From contig NZ_CP028922.1 of NCBI RefSeq assembly GCF_003060825.1, positions 1,598,501 to 1,662,500 on the forward strand: a stretch of DNA of 64,000 bases. Direction: 5' to 3'. Below the pieces are notes generated by a model. That model had not been told where the DNA came from. It saw nothing but the letters and a program-made list of their open reading frames with translations, and did no database searches. A program made the translations under genes and the position numbers. The stretch comes from Paenibacillus sp. CAA11. GTDB taxonomy: Bacteria > Bacillota > Bacilli > Paenibacillales > Paenibacillaceae. Shown piece by piece: positions 55,753 through 64,000 of this stretch (positions within the stretch are counted from its first letter, which is position 1; each line of letters starts with the position of its first letter).

Positions 55753-56895
55753 TTAAGGACGGCGGGGAGGGAGAGGCCCCAGAAACTGTAGATACTGGCA
55801 TTCAATTCGGCCGTTGAACAGTTTGCGGCGTTTATCCGCTGTGCGATGGAAGTCGCTCTCAAACTGCTTGGTTGGGGTGATGGCAAAAAACGACCAAGTT
55901 GGCAGGGAAGCAGCAACACGGCCGAGCTGGGAAATCAGCTTCCGCGCTTCTTTCTCATCACCGAGTCTCTCTCCGTACGGCGGATTGGTAATAAGGCAGC
56001 CGTACTCGCCCTGCGGCTCAATGCGCGCCGCCGGAAGGGTTTTGAACTTAATCTCCTTAGCGAGGCCTGCTCCTTTGGCCGCAGCCAAAGCTACTTCAAT
56101 GGCTTTCTCGTCGATGTCACTGCCTGTGATCTCCAGTGGGACAGAATCATCCATTGCATCGAAGGCTTCCTCGCGGGCCTCTTCCCATAGCTTCTCGGGA
56201 ATGATAGGCCAATTCTCTGCATTGAAGGAGCGGCGCAGCCCGGGAGCAATGTTCCAGCCGATCATGGCCGCCTCGATCGGCAACGTGCCTGATCCGCAGC
56301 AGGGATCGTAGAATGGGCGGTTAACATTCCAGCGGCTCAGCAGAATAAGAGCTGCGGCGAGCGTCTCCTTCAGTGGCGCCTCGGTTATCAGCCTGCGGTA
56401 GCCGCGTTTGTGCAGTCCAGGTCCGGTGGTGTCCAGGGTGATCAAGGCGATGTCATTCAGCAAGTTTACTTCAATGACATAACGCGGGCCATTCTCGGCA
56501 AACCAGTCGGTACGATAAGTCTCCTTCAGCTTCTCAACGACGGCCTTCTTCACAATGCCTTGGGAAGCCGGAACGCTGCTCAGCTGTGACTTGTGAGATC
56601 TCCCCTCTACGGGGAACTCTCCGTGAATGGGAATCCAATCGGCCCAAGGCAGCGCCTTGGTCCCTTCAAACAGCTCATCGAAGGTACGAGCGGGGAATTC
56701 ACCCATCTTCACCAGAATACGGTCGGTTGTCCGCAGCCACAGGTTGCAGCGGCAGATGTCAATCAGGTCTCCTTTAAACGTAACGCGTCCATTTTCGACT
56801 TTAAGGTCTTCATAACCCAGGTCCTTTAATTCACGTGCCACTATGGCTTCAAGGCCCATCGGGGCGGTTGCAATCAATTCCAGTTGTCCGGTCAT
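55753..56895 (-). CDS. THUMP-domain class I SAM RNA methyltransferase (RlmL/YpsC-like)
   Basis: A 380-residue protein with an N-terminal ferredoxin-like/THUMP region (about residues 1-155), in which GLEAIVARELKDLGY is typical, and a Rossmann methyltransferase domain (about 165-380). FYDPCCGSGTLPIEAAM is motif I, and NPPYGERLG is the catalytic motif IV of N2-guanine and related RNA methyltransferases. It most likely modifies 23S rRNA guanine, as RlmL-type enzymes do. It is monocistronic, transcribed away from the O-methyltransferase gene. Confidence 0.88.
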   Translation of the reverse strand: MTGQLELIATAPMGLEAIVARELKDLGYEDLKVENGRVTFKGDLIDICRCNLWLRTTDRILVKMGEFPARTFDELFEGTKALPWADWIPIHGEFPVEGRSHKSQLSSVPASQGIVKKAVVEKLKETYRTDWFAENGPRYVIEVNLLNDIALITLDTTGPGLHKRGYRRLITEAPLKETLAAALILLSRWNVNRPFYDPCCGSGTLPIEAAMIGWNIAPGLRRSFNAENWPIIPEKLWEEAREEAFDAMDDSVPLEITGSDIDEKAIEVALAAAKGAGLAKEIKFKTLPAARIEPQGEYGCLITNPPYGERLGDEKEARKLISQLGRVAASLPTWSFFAITPTKQFESDFHRTADKRRKLFNGRIECQYLQFLGPLPPRRP

Positions 56896-57052
56896 TCTTG
56901 TTCCTCAGCTCCGTTTATACTTGTAGGGGTCTTGCAAAAATCATACAATCTAGTATAGGTCAATGCTAATGAAGATACAAACGAAATAAGACACGAATTC
57001 GCTTGATTTTCTGTGAACTGTTGATGAATGAAGAAACGGGGGAAATAACGAA

Positions 57053-57697
57053 ATGGACCTAAGTCAAGGTTTGAGTCCTGAACAATATGGAGATGCCTTA
57101 TACGCACAGGATGAAATATTAAATCAAGTGAAGGAATCCATTATGGCAGCCGGAATGAACGATGTATCCATTGCGCCTGGCTATGGCCGCCTGCTTACCT
57201 TGCTGGCTTCGCTAAAGCAATCGGAGTCCGTGCTGGAGATTGGAGCCCTTGGCGGCTACAGCGGCATCTGCCTGGCTCGTGGAATGAGCCGCTCCGGGCG
57301 ACTCACCTCTCTTGAGCTGAAGGAAGAGAACGCACAGCTTGCGCACCGCAATATGACGGAAGCCGGATTCGGTGACCGGGTGGAGTACCTCGTCGGGCCG
57401 GCGCTGGATAGTCTCCGGGCCTTGGAAGAGCAAGGAGCACGCTTTGATTTCTTTCTGATCGATGCCGACAAGGAGAACTATCCGAACTACCTGGAGTATG
57501 CGATCCGGTTGGCTAAGCCAGGAGCTCTGATTGCAGGCGATAACACTCTGCTCCGCGGGCGCACTCTGAATCCGGATAAGAATGGTCCTTCGGTACAAGC
57601 CATGCGCAGGTTTAATGAGATGATGGCAAGCGATGAACGGCTGATGGGGACGTTTCTTCCCGCTTACGACGGGCTTTCATTGGCAATGGTGAAGTAA
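57053..57697 (+). CDS. O-methyltransferase (catechol-type, YrrM-like)
   Basis: A 214-residue class I SAM methyltransferase of the Methyltransf_3 family. Motif I is LEIGALGGYSGICLA, and the metal-binding aspartates are in FLIDADKENYPNYLEYA and AGDNTLLRG. The compact size and absence of extra domains fit bacterial catechol-like O-methyltransferases such as YrrM/TrmR; TrmR methylates tRNA wobble uridine, so an RNA substrate is possible. It is a single gene with its own terminator. Confidence 0.85.
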   Translation: MDLSQGLSPEQYGDALYAQDEILNQVKESIMAAGMNDVSIAPGYGRLLTLLASLKQSESVLEIGALGGYSGICLARGMSRSGRLTSLELKEENAQLAHRNMTEAGFGDRVEYLVGPALDSLRALEEQGARFDFFLIDADKENYPNYLEYAIRLAKPGALIAGDNTLLRGRTLNPDKNGPSVQAMRRFNEMMASDERLMGTFLPAYDGLSLAMVK

Positions 57698-57742
57698 CTG
57701 GCCTAAGAATCCCATATTACAGCAAAATAGCTAATAGAAAAC

Positions 57743-57783
57743 AAAAACTCCGGGCAATTTTTTGATTTGCCCGGAGTTTTTTT
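57743..57783. terminator. Bidirectional terminator
   Basis: AAAAACTCCGGGCAA pairs with TTGCCCGGAGTTTTT; A-rich left and T-rich right sides serve both the O-methyltransferase (+) and MFS (-) genes. Confidence 0.92.
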
Positions 57784-57816
57784 GTTCCCCGCAGATCTAT
57801 GCGAATGAAGCAGAGC

Positions 57817-59034
57817 CTAGTGATAGGTAGGCAGGTCTTTGGCCTTCTTGGTATACAGCTTGGAACGTACCCAGACCGTGTTGACCAGGAGCAGAATACC
57901 GGAAATGATGAAGATGCCTTCGATTCCGATATATCCGGATAAGAAGCCGCCGATGAGGGAGCCGAGCAGGTTGCCAAGGGCCAGAGTACTGCTGTTAAAG
58001 CCGAAGGCCCGGCTTTCCATGCCGTCCGGTGTGTAGGAGCGTATCAACGCATTTACACTTGGAAGCAGTCCGCCCATGCAAACGCCCATCAAGAAGCGGA
58101 TGATGATCAGCTGCCAGACGGATTGGACGAAGGCCTGTGGAATCAGTGTCAGTGCAGCGCCTATTAGAGCAAAGGTCAATATCCGGTGAGCACCGATCCT
58201 GTCACTGACTTTGCCGAGGATCGGGGATGTCACCATGTTGGACATTCCGGTAGCTGCGCTGACAAAGCCTGCCCAGAACGGAAGATTGACCGTGGTTCCG
58301 TGCAGCTTCTCCACATAAAGCGGGAGAACGGACATCGGGCTAAGCATCGCGAACTGCAGCAGGAAGGTTACCGCGAATAGAGCGGGAAGCTGCGGCGTCT
58401 TCGTGAGCTCCCGAAAGCCTGCTATGACGGAAGGCTGCGGCGTATGGGAGGCCTCCTCCCGGTCGAATTTTTCCCGTACAAAGTACAAGGAGAGCAGCGA
58501 AGCTAAGAACAGGAGCGAGCCGGTAATGTAAAAGATGGGGCGAAATCCTACCCAGTTCGCCATAAGGCCGCCAATCAGCGGGCCAAGTATCGTTCCGGCA
58601 ACATTGCCGGACTGAATAATGCCCATCGAAAAGCCCATTTTCTCCTTCGGGGTGGTTGCCGAGATGAGCGAGACGGCAGCCGGGTTAAATCCTGAGATAG
58701 TACCGTTTAGCAGACGGAGCAGCAGCAGCTGCCAAGGTGCATTCGCAAAACCCATCAAGGTGATGACGATGGCCATGCCGAATCCGGAACGTAGCAGCAT
58801 CAATTTTCGCCCATACTTGTCGGCAAGCTTCCCCCAAAGCGGTTGAAACAAGAACGAGGTGGCAAAATTAGCGGCAAAGATTGTTCCTGCCCAAAGTCCC
58901 AGTGCCCGTTCGCCCTCTACATGCAGATCCTGGGCTAGATAAAGTGATAGAAACGGGGTAATCATGGTCATCCCGGCGTTGACCAGAAACGAACCGAACC
59001 ATAGCACAATGAGATTGACTTTCCAATTGCTCAT
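57817..59034 (-). CDS. MFS exporter, DHA1 type
   Basis: A 405-residue major facilitator with 12 predicted helices. The loop 2-3 motif PLWGKLADKYGRKLML is motif A, and GPLIGGLMANWVGFRP in helix 5 is motif C of antiporters, so it should be a proton-coupled drug or metabolite exporter. The gene starts at ATG 59034 with GGAAGTGAG nearby on the minus strand. A near-consensus Zur box lies 48 bases upstream, which would be unusual for a generic drug pump and hints at metal-linked export (inference). Confidence 0.85.
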   Translation of the reverse strand: MSNWKVNLIVLWFGSFLVNAGMTMITPFLSLYLAQDLHVEGERALGLWAGTIFAANFATSFLFQPLWGKLADKYGRKLMLLRSGFGMAIVITLMGFANAPWQLLLLRLLNGTISGFNPAAVSLISATTPKEKMGFSMGIIQSGNVAGTILGPLIGGLMANWVGFRPIFYITGSLLFLASLLSLYFVREKFDREEASHTPQPSVIAGFRELTKTPQLPALFAVTFLLQFAMLSPMSVLPLYVEKLHGTTVNLPFWAGFVSAATGMSNMVTSPILGKVSDRIGAHRILTFALIGAALTLIPQAFVQSVWQLIIIRFLMGVCMGGLLPSVNALIRSYTPDGMESRAFGFNSSTLALGNLLGSLIGGFLSGYIGIEGIFIISGILLLVNTVWVRSKLYTKKAKDLPTYH

Positions 59035-59081
59035 CGCGTGATCTCACTTCCTTTCCGGGGGAATGAAAAAAATGTTGAAAT

Positions 59082-59096
59082 TTGTAATAATTACGT
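59082..59096 (-). promoter_or_regulatory. Zur-like operator upstream of the MFS gene
   Basis: TTGTAAT-A-ATTACGT matches the Bacillus Zur consensus TCGTAAT-N-ATTACGA at all but two positions. A possible -10 (TATACT on the minus strand, about 59111-59106) lies just upstream, so the box would overlap the transcription start. It is 154 bases from hemE, on the other side. Confidence 0.55.
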
Positions 59097-59249
59097 TCTA
59101 GTAGTATATCATATTTTATATAACCAAACGGGTTACTATTTTCATAGGATTGTCATCGGATCTTCATGTGTGACGGTTGTTACTTACTTTTAAAAAGGGC
59201 ATAATGTATCTTAGGGATTTTTATAGGAATTGATGGAGGCTTACTATAC

Positions 59250-60299
59250 ATGACTTTTAACGATCGGTTTATTCGCGCCTGTTTGAAGCAGGATGTGGAT
59301 CGGATACCTGTCTGGTATATGCGGCAAGCAGGCAGATACGATCCAGAATATCGCAAAATAAAAGAAAAATATACACTGCTTGAAATTTGCCGCCAGCCTG
59401 AGCTGGCAGCCGAAGTTACTATGATGCCGGTTCGAAAGCTTGGGGTTGACGCGGCTATTTTGTATTCAGATATTATGAATCCTGTCGCTTCTCTCGGTGT
59501 AGAGTTCGATATTGTAAAGGATGTCGGTCCGGTTATTGAGAATCCGATTCGGTCCGAGGCCGATATCGATCGCCTTAAGCCGATTGATGTGGAGGGAGAT
59601 CTCCCCCATATTCTAAAGACCATCCAGATTCTTAGCGGAGAGCTGAGTGTTCCGCTGATTACGTTTGCCGGTGCACCGTTCACCATTGCCAGCTACTTGA
59701 TTGAAGGTCGGCCATCCAAAAATTATATCCGTACGAAGAGCATGATGTACGGGGAACCGAAGCTTTGGAACAAGCTGATGGACAAGCTGGGCGATATGGT
59801 TATTGCATACCTTCGCGCCCATATTGCAAGCGGCGGGAAGGCATTTCAGCTGTTCGACAGCTGGGTTGGAGCTCTGTCCCCGGCGGATTTCAGCAAGTAT
59901 GTTCTTCCGACGATTACCCGTATTTTTGCCGAACTTGAAGATTTGGATGTACCCAAAATTTATTTTCCTGGGGTTGCTTCCGGGGAGCTCCTACCTACGC
60001 TTCAGGGTATACAGGCGGATGTAATCGGGCTGGACTGGAGGGTCTCTATCCAGGAGGGACGGCGCCGGCTGGGTGAGCGCTATGCGGTTCAAGGCAATTT
60101 GGATCCATTCGTACTCACTGCTCCAATGGATACAATCAAGAGCTATGCAAAAGATATTATAGATCAGGGACTTATGCAGAACGGTTATGTGTTCAATCTG
60201 GGACATGGCTTGTTCCCGGAAGCTTCTATAGACAAGCTGAAGCAATTAACTGAGTACGTGCATGAGTATTCGGCTTCGGTTATTGCGCAGCGTTCTTAA
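59250..60299 (+). CDS. hemE: Uroporphyrinogen decarboxylase
   Basis: A 349-residue TIM-barrel enzyme that removes four acetate carboxyls from uroporphyrinogen III to give coproporphyrinogen III. VWYMRQAGRYDPEYR carries the conserved Arg pair of the active site, followed by YSDIMNPVASLG (active-site Asp), ITFAGAPFTIASY and NLGHGLFPEASIDKL. GGAGGC precedes the ATG. It opens the hemE-hemH-hemY operon, the standard order in bacilli. Confidence 0.95.
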   Translation: MTFNDRFIRACLKQDVDRIPVWYMRQAGRYDPEYRKIKEKYTLLEICRQPELAAEVTMMPVRKLGVDAAILYSDIMNPVASLGVEFDIVKDVGPVIENPIRSEADIDRLKPIDVEGDLPHILKTIQILSGELSVPLITFAGAPFTIASYLIEGRPSKNYIRTKSMMYGEPKLWNKLMDKLGDMVIAYLRAHIASGGKAFQLFDSWVGALSPADFSKYVLPTITRIFAELEDLDVPKIYFPGVASGELLPTLQGIQADVIGLDWRVSIQEGRRRLGERYAVQGNLDPFVLTAPMDTIKSYAKDIIDQGLMQNGYVFNLGHGLFPEASIDKLKQLTEYVHEYSASVIAQRS

Positions 60300-60332
60300 A
60301 GAAGAACTATTTCAAAATGAGGTGAATAAATC

Positions 60333-61289
60333 ATGGGTCAGAAGATCGGCGTATTAGTTATGTCTTATGGCACTCCCCAGAGCATGGAGCAGGTAGAAGC
60401 CTATTATACGCACATCCGCCGGGGTAACGCTCCATCGCCAGAGCAGCTGAAGGATTTGCTCAGCCGCTATGAGGCAATTGTCGGCGGCGTGTTCCCGCTG
60501 CGGGAGAATACGGACAAACAGGTGGCTGCTCTTCAGGAAACGCTGAAGACTGAAGGGGAAGCCAGGGGCGTACAATTTGTTTGCTATCAGGGGCTCAAGC
60601 ATGCCCATCCATTCATAGAGGACGGCGTAGCTCAAATGCAGCAGGACGGCATCACGGAAGCTGTGGGGATTGTGCTGGCTCCACATTATTCCATTATGAG
60701 CGTGGGCGGCTACATCAAGCGCGCACAGGAAGCGGCAGACCGCGCCGGCATTAAGATGAAATTTGTGAAGAGCTACCATCTTCACCCAAGCTTAATTGAG
60801 GCGCTTGCCCGGAATGTGACTGCGAAGCTGAACCAGTTCGAAGAAGCTGGTGCGCTGCGTTCTAATGTTCGCGTATTGTTCAGTGCCCATAGCTTGCCTG
60901 AGCGCATCTTGAAGATGGGGGATCCCTACCAGGATCAGCTGCTTGAGACCTCGCGTGCTGTCGCTGCTAAAGTAGGCTTAAATGAGGGCGGATGGCAGTT
61001 CACTTGGCAGAGTGCCGGTCGCACGGCAGAACCTTGGCTGGGCCCAGATATTCTGGATACACTGCGCAGCTTAAGCTTAGAACAGGTAGAAGATGTGTTG
61101 GTAGCTCCAGTAGGCTTTGTCTCAGACCATTTGGAGGTGCTGTATGATCTGGATATCGAGGCAAAGGCAATTGCTAAGGAGCTTGATATGCGGCTTGAGC
61201 GGATTGATATGTTGAACACCGACCCCTTATATATGAAGGCGTTGAGTGATTCCATAATGAATGAATGGGAGAAGGATGATCGGCAATGA
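60333..61289 (+). CDS. hemH: Coproporphyrin III ferrochelatase
   Basis: A 318-residue monomeric ferrochelatase (CpfC). The metal-inserting His lies in LFSAHSLPER, with the partner Glu in the SDHLEVLYDLD region, and MSYGTP at the start is typical. In Firmicutes it inserts iron into coproporphyrin III, not protoporphyrin. No iron-sulfur ligands are seen, as usual for this group. GAGGTGA precedes the ATG, and the stop overlaps hemY by four bases. Confidence 0.95.
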   Translation: MGQKIGVLVMSYGTPQSMEQVEAYYTHIRRGNAPSPEQLKDLLSRYEAIVGGVFPLRENTDKQVAALQETLKTEGEARGVQFVCYQGLKHAHPFIEDGVAQMQQDGITEAVGIVLAPHYSIMSVGGYIKRAQEAADRAGIKMKFVKSYHLHPSLIEALARNVTAKLNQFEEAGALRSNVRVLFSAHSLPERILKMGDPYQDQLLETSRAVAAKVGLNEGGWQFTWQSAGRTAEPWLGPDILDTLRSLSLEQVEDVLVAPVGFVSDHLEVLYDLDIEAKAIAKELDMRLERIDMLNTDPLYMKALSDSIMNEWEKDDRQ

Positions 61290-62698
61290 GCGATTCTTCG
61301 TCAAGAGATGTTGTCATTATCGGGGGCGGCTTAACTGGCCTCAGTGCAGCCTTTTATATTCGTAAGTTCTATACGGAGAAGGGAATTACTCCCCACATTT
61401 CAGTGCTTGAACAATCGGATACGATGGGCGGTAAGATTTCTACGCTTAGAAAGGACGGTTTCGTGATTGAGAAAGGCCCGGATTCCTTCCTGGCACGCAA
61501 AGTTGCGATGACGGACCTGGCTAAGGAAATTGGGCTTGAGCAGGAGCTGGTATCTCAGAATCCTGAATCGAAGAAGACTTATATTGTGAGCAAAGGACAG
61601 TTACATCCTATGCCTTCAGGATTAGTTTTGGGGATTCCTACCGAGCTTACGCCCTTCCTCCGGAGCGGACTGGTATCCCCTCAAGGGAAGCTTCGAGCCC
61701 TTAAGGATTTTCTTCTTCCGCCGCGTCGAGAGCAGACCGATGAGTCTCTGGGACATTTCATTGAACGGCGCTTAGGCCCGGAGGTTCTGGAGAATGTAAC
61801 TGAACCGCTGCTGGCCGGAATCTATGCAGGGGATACCCGCCATCTAAGTTTGCAGGCCACCTTCCCACAGTTCGCTGAAGTGGAGAGGGAGTATGGGAGT
61901 CTAATTAGGGGAATGATGACCGGACGGAAACCTGTTGAGACACATACGGGGACTAAGCGTAGTGCGTTCCTGACATTTAAGGGCGGCTTGCAGAGTCTTA
62001 TTACAAAGCTAACTGAGCAGCTTGCGGATACGAATCTACGGGTTAATACGGCAGCGAAGTCTATAACGGAGCTTCAAGGCAAATATGAAGTGAAGCTGGC
62101 AAGCGGAGAAGTTCTTACAGCGGATGAGGTTGTGATTACAACACCTGCATTTACCGCAGCAGACTTGCTTCGAGAGCATGTCGACGTACGGGCGCTGGAT
62201 GCCATCAATTATGTATCAGTAGCGAATGTGGTGCTTGGTTTCGATAAACGCGATTTTCTTGCAGAGTTCGATGGCTCAGGCTTCCTAGTTCCGCGCAAGG
62301 AGGGACGCAGTATTACGGCCTGTACTTGGACCTCAACCAAATGGCTGCATACAAGTCCTGAAGACCGAGTGCTGCTGCGCTGTTATGTGGGAAGATCGGG
62401 CGAGGAGCAGAATGTGGATCTTCCGGATGAGGAGCTTACGAAGATGGTGCTGCACGAATTGAAGGAGATTATGAGCCTTCAAGCGACTCCGCTATTTTCG
62501 GAAATCACGCGTCTCTATAAATCCATGCCGCAATATCCGGTAGGCCATTTGGAGCATATTGAACAGCTTCAGCAGGAGCTGCGAGCCAAACGCCCGGGCC
62601 TGTATGTAACCGGTGCTGCCTTCAAAGGAGTGGGGCTCCCTGACTGTATTAAGCAGGCCAAGGAGCTAGCCGAAGAGATGGCAGGACTGCATTCATAA
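61286..62698 (+). CDS. hemY: Coproporphyrinogen III oxidase (HemY/CgoX, oxygen-dependent)
   Basis: A 470-residue FAD enzyme with the dinucleotide motif VIIGGGLTGLSAAFYI (from about residue 10), the E-rich EKGPDSFLAR segment and a C-terminal GLYVTGAAFKGVGLPDCIKQA that completes the FAD site. In Gram-positives it oxidises coproporphyrinogen III to coproporphyrin III, the substrate for the ferrochelatase encoded just upstream. It is translationally coupled to hemH by ATGA and ends at a terminator. hemQ is not in the window. Confidence 0.94.
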   Translation: MSDSSSRDVVIIGGGLTGLSAAFYIRKFYTEKGITPHISVLEQSDTMGGKISTLRKDGFVIEKGPDSFLARKVAMTDLAKEIGLEQELVSQNPESKKTYIVSKGQLHPMPSGLVLGIPTELTPFLRSGLVSPQGKLRALKDFLLPPRREQTDESLGHFIERRLGPEVLENVTEPLLAGIYAGDTRHLSLQATFPQFAEVEREYGSLIRGMMTGRKPVETHTGTKRSAFLTFKGGLQSLITKLTEQLADTNLRVNTAAKSITELQGKYEVKLASGEVLTADEVVITTPAFTAADLLREHVDVRALDAINYVSVANVVLGFDKRDFLAEFDGSGFLVPRKEGRSITACTWTSTKWLHTSPEDRVLLRCYVGRSGEEQNVDLPDEELTKMVLHELKEIMSLQATPLFSEITRLYKSMPQYPVGHLEHIEQLQQELRAKRPGLYVTGAAFKGVGLPDCIKQAKELAEEMAGLHS

Positions 62699-62730
62699 TG
62701 GCAGTCAGATCATAATACTTATGAAGACCA

Positions 62731-62765
62731 AGAACCCTACGCCTTTTGGCGGGGGTTCTATTTAT
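62731..62765 (+). terminator. Terminator of the hem operon
   Basis: AGAACCC and GGGTTCT enclose GCC-tttt-GGC, followed by a T-rich tract. Confidence 0.8.
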
Positions 62766-62831
62766 TGCTGCTAACCTGATATAATAAAAACACTTTGAAA
62801 TTATTTTGTTGTGATGCATAAGGAGTGAACC

Positions 62832-64000
62832 ATGTACCCACCCAGATCAGATAAATACAAGGCTGAGAAGAAAATCCGGCAGAGAAAGCAGGGGCGTTTC
62901 TGGACGATATTGAATTTGTCTCTTATTGTTATTATTTGCTGCATCGGAGCCTACTATTATTATGATGCTCGTAAGCATGACAATCCGGAACCAGCAACTG
63001 CTGTACTGTCAGAGCAGGAACAATCTGCTGAAGGGGCTTCAATCACGGGGCTAAATTCTTCCTCGGAAGAGAAGACGAAGGGTCAGACACAGTCCAAAGC
63101 GGATCCAGCGGTAAGCGGGGGAGCTGGAGGCCAGACTGGCGATGCTGCCAGCAAGGCTTCTCCAGCCTCGTCTCAAGCTACCACAGCCCCTTCCGCAAAC
63201 GAGAATGCTATTGTGCTTCACTTTGGTGGAGATACGCTCTTCTCGGGAAAAGTGGCAGATAAGCTGAAGGCTAGTGGTATGGATTTTCCGTTTCAATATG
63301 TCAGGGATTTATTCTTGAAGGATGACTTAACCGTACTCAATTTGGAGACCCCTATCACCGTTCGTGGTACAGGGGCCACAGACAAACAGTTCGTATTCAA
63401 ATCCCACCCAGAGGTGCTGGATGCCATGAAGAATGCCGGTGTGGATGCGGTGAACCTGGCAAATAACCACACCTTGGATCAAGGGGAAGAAGGACTGCTG
63501 GATACCATCGATCATTTGAAGGCGAGTCAAATTCCTGCGGTAGGCGCGGGAAGCAACGCTGATGAGGCGTATGCGCCTGTATATTTGGAACGCAAAGGAA
63601 TTAAGATTGCGCTATTCGGCTTTAGCCGGGTTCTTCCCAAGGTGGATTGGAATGCAGGTGAATCTAGCCCTGGGATTGCAGGTATATATGATCCTACCCG
63701 TGCGATCCAGGAAGTGGAGAAGGCTAAGAAACAAGCGGATCTTGTAATCGTAGTAGCCCACTGGGGCAAAGAACGGGTAACCAAGCCGGATAAGAACCAG
63801 ACATCGCTTGCACATGCCTTTATCGATGCCGGAGCTGACCTTGTTATAGGCGGGCACCCACATGTGCTTCAAGGCGTGGAGCAATACAAAGGAAAATGGA
63901 TTGCATACAGCACTGGTAATTTTATTTTTACACGATCATCGAACGCCAAAACTTGGGAAACTGCAGTATTCGAAGCCCGTTGTAACCGCAGTGGAGCCTG
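62832..64000 (+). CDS. CapA-family protein (partial, runs off the window)
   Basis: The first 389 residues of a CapA/PgsA-type metallophosphatase-like protein. A basic N-terminus precedes one membrane anchor (about residues 24-44), a Ser/Ala/Gln-rich linker (about 50-125) and the CapA domain. LHFGGDTLFSG, DLTVLNLETPIT, AVNLANNHTLDQGEEG, VVAHWGKER, GGHPHVLQGVE and AYSTGNFIFT are its motifs. Homologues act in polyglutamate capsule synthesis or anchoring. No capBC genes are seen, so a capsule role is not proven. AAGGAGTG precedes the ATG; the 3' end lies beyond the window. Confidence 0.88.
   Translation, partial: MYPPRSDKYKAEKKIRQRKQGRFWTILNLSLIVIICCIGAYYYYDARKHDNPEPATAVLSEQEQSAEGASITGLNSSSEEKTKGQTQSKADPAVSGGAGGQTGDAASKASPASSQATTAPSANENAIVLHFGGDTLFSGKVADKLKASGMDFPFQYVRDLFLKDDLTVLNLETPITVRGTGATDKQFVFKSHPEVLDAMKNAGVDAVNLANNHTLDQGEEGLLDTIDHLKASQIPAVGAGSNADEAYAPVYLERKGIKIALFGFSRVLPKVDWNAGESSPGIAGIYDPTRAIQEVEKAKKQADLVIVVAHWGKERVTKPDKNQTSLAHAFIDAGADLVIGGHPHVLQGVEQYKGKWIAYSTGNFIFTRSSNAKTWETAVFEARCNRSGA

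Overview
The window reads as a chromosomal segment of a spore-forming, low-to-medium GC Gram-positive bacterium, most likely Paenibacillus or a close relative in the Paenibacillaceae. The basis is an alpha/beta-type small acid-soluble spore protein, strong AGGAGG-type ribosome binding sites, intrinsic terminators after most genes, a BceRS-BceAB detoxification module, FosB, LicT/RAT control of a beta-glucoside PTS, B. subtilis-like PHO boxes and the hemE-hemH-hemY order. The genus is inferred from gene content, not from a search.

Layout. 0-4.8 kb: the end of an ECF sigma factor and its membrane regulator, a stress-type SDR, a YfbR-like nucleotidase and a class I fumarase. 4.8-10.3 kb: a phosphate block of PhoR-like kinase, PhoP-like regulator, a soluble CBS-chemoreceptor, pstB and phoU, with perfect tandem PHO boxes before phoP and pstB; pstS, pstC and pstA are absent. 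10.5-15.0 kb: bceRS and bceAB. 15.2-20.9 kb: polA-mutM-coaE-lytic transglycosylase, an SASP gene and nrdR. 20.9-28.2 kb: a structured RNA candidate, a small WGxxGxxG protein, tRNA-Leu, an AT-rich island with two ABC half-exporters and an IS3 relic, a RhaT-like transporter and tRNA-Ala/Lys. 28.2-28.7 kb: a 27-residue holin-like type I toxin with an antisense RNA candidate and a LexA-like box. 29.2-33.7 kb: licT-bglP-bglH with cre and RAT. 33.8-38.7 kb: an AlaX-type editing protein, small hypotheticals, a HAD nucleotidase and a GH25 lysozyme. 38.8-40.7 kb: a group IIC intron seated in the GH25 terminator. 40.7-54.5 kb: accessory and housekeeping genes (LysR plus MetE-like, AraC, methyltransferase, Nudix, FosB, BaxI, L31 type B, DUF86, MurI, M14 peptidase). 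54.5-64 kb: an IscA-like protein without cysteines, DUF1450, an LTA-synthase pseudogene, an rRNA methyltransferase, an O-methyltransferase, an MFS exporter behind a Zur-like box, hemEHY and a truncated CapA gene.

How the parts work together. The clearest circuits are: phosphate limitation through PhoPR and PHO boxes to PstB and PhoU; cell-wall antibiotic sensing (BceRS-AB, FosB); LicT antitermination plus CcpA repression of beta-glucoside use; and a compact coproporphyrin-dependent haem operon. The least ordinary elements are the possibly SOS-linked type I toxin, the unassigned structured RNA after nrdR, the soluble chemoreceptor inside the phosphate regulon, and the Zur-like operator on a drug-exporter-like MFS gene.
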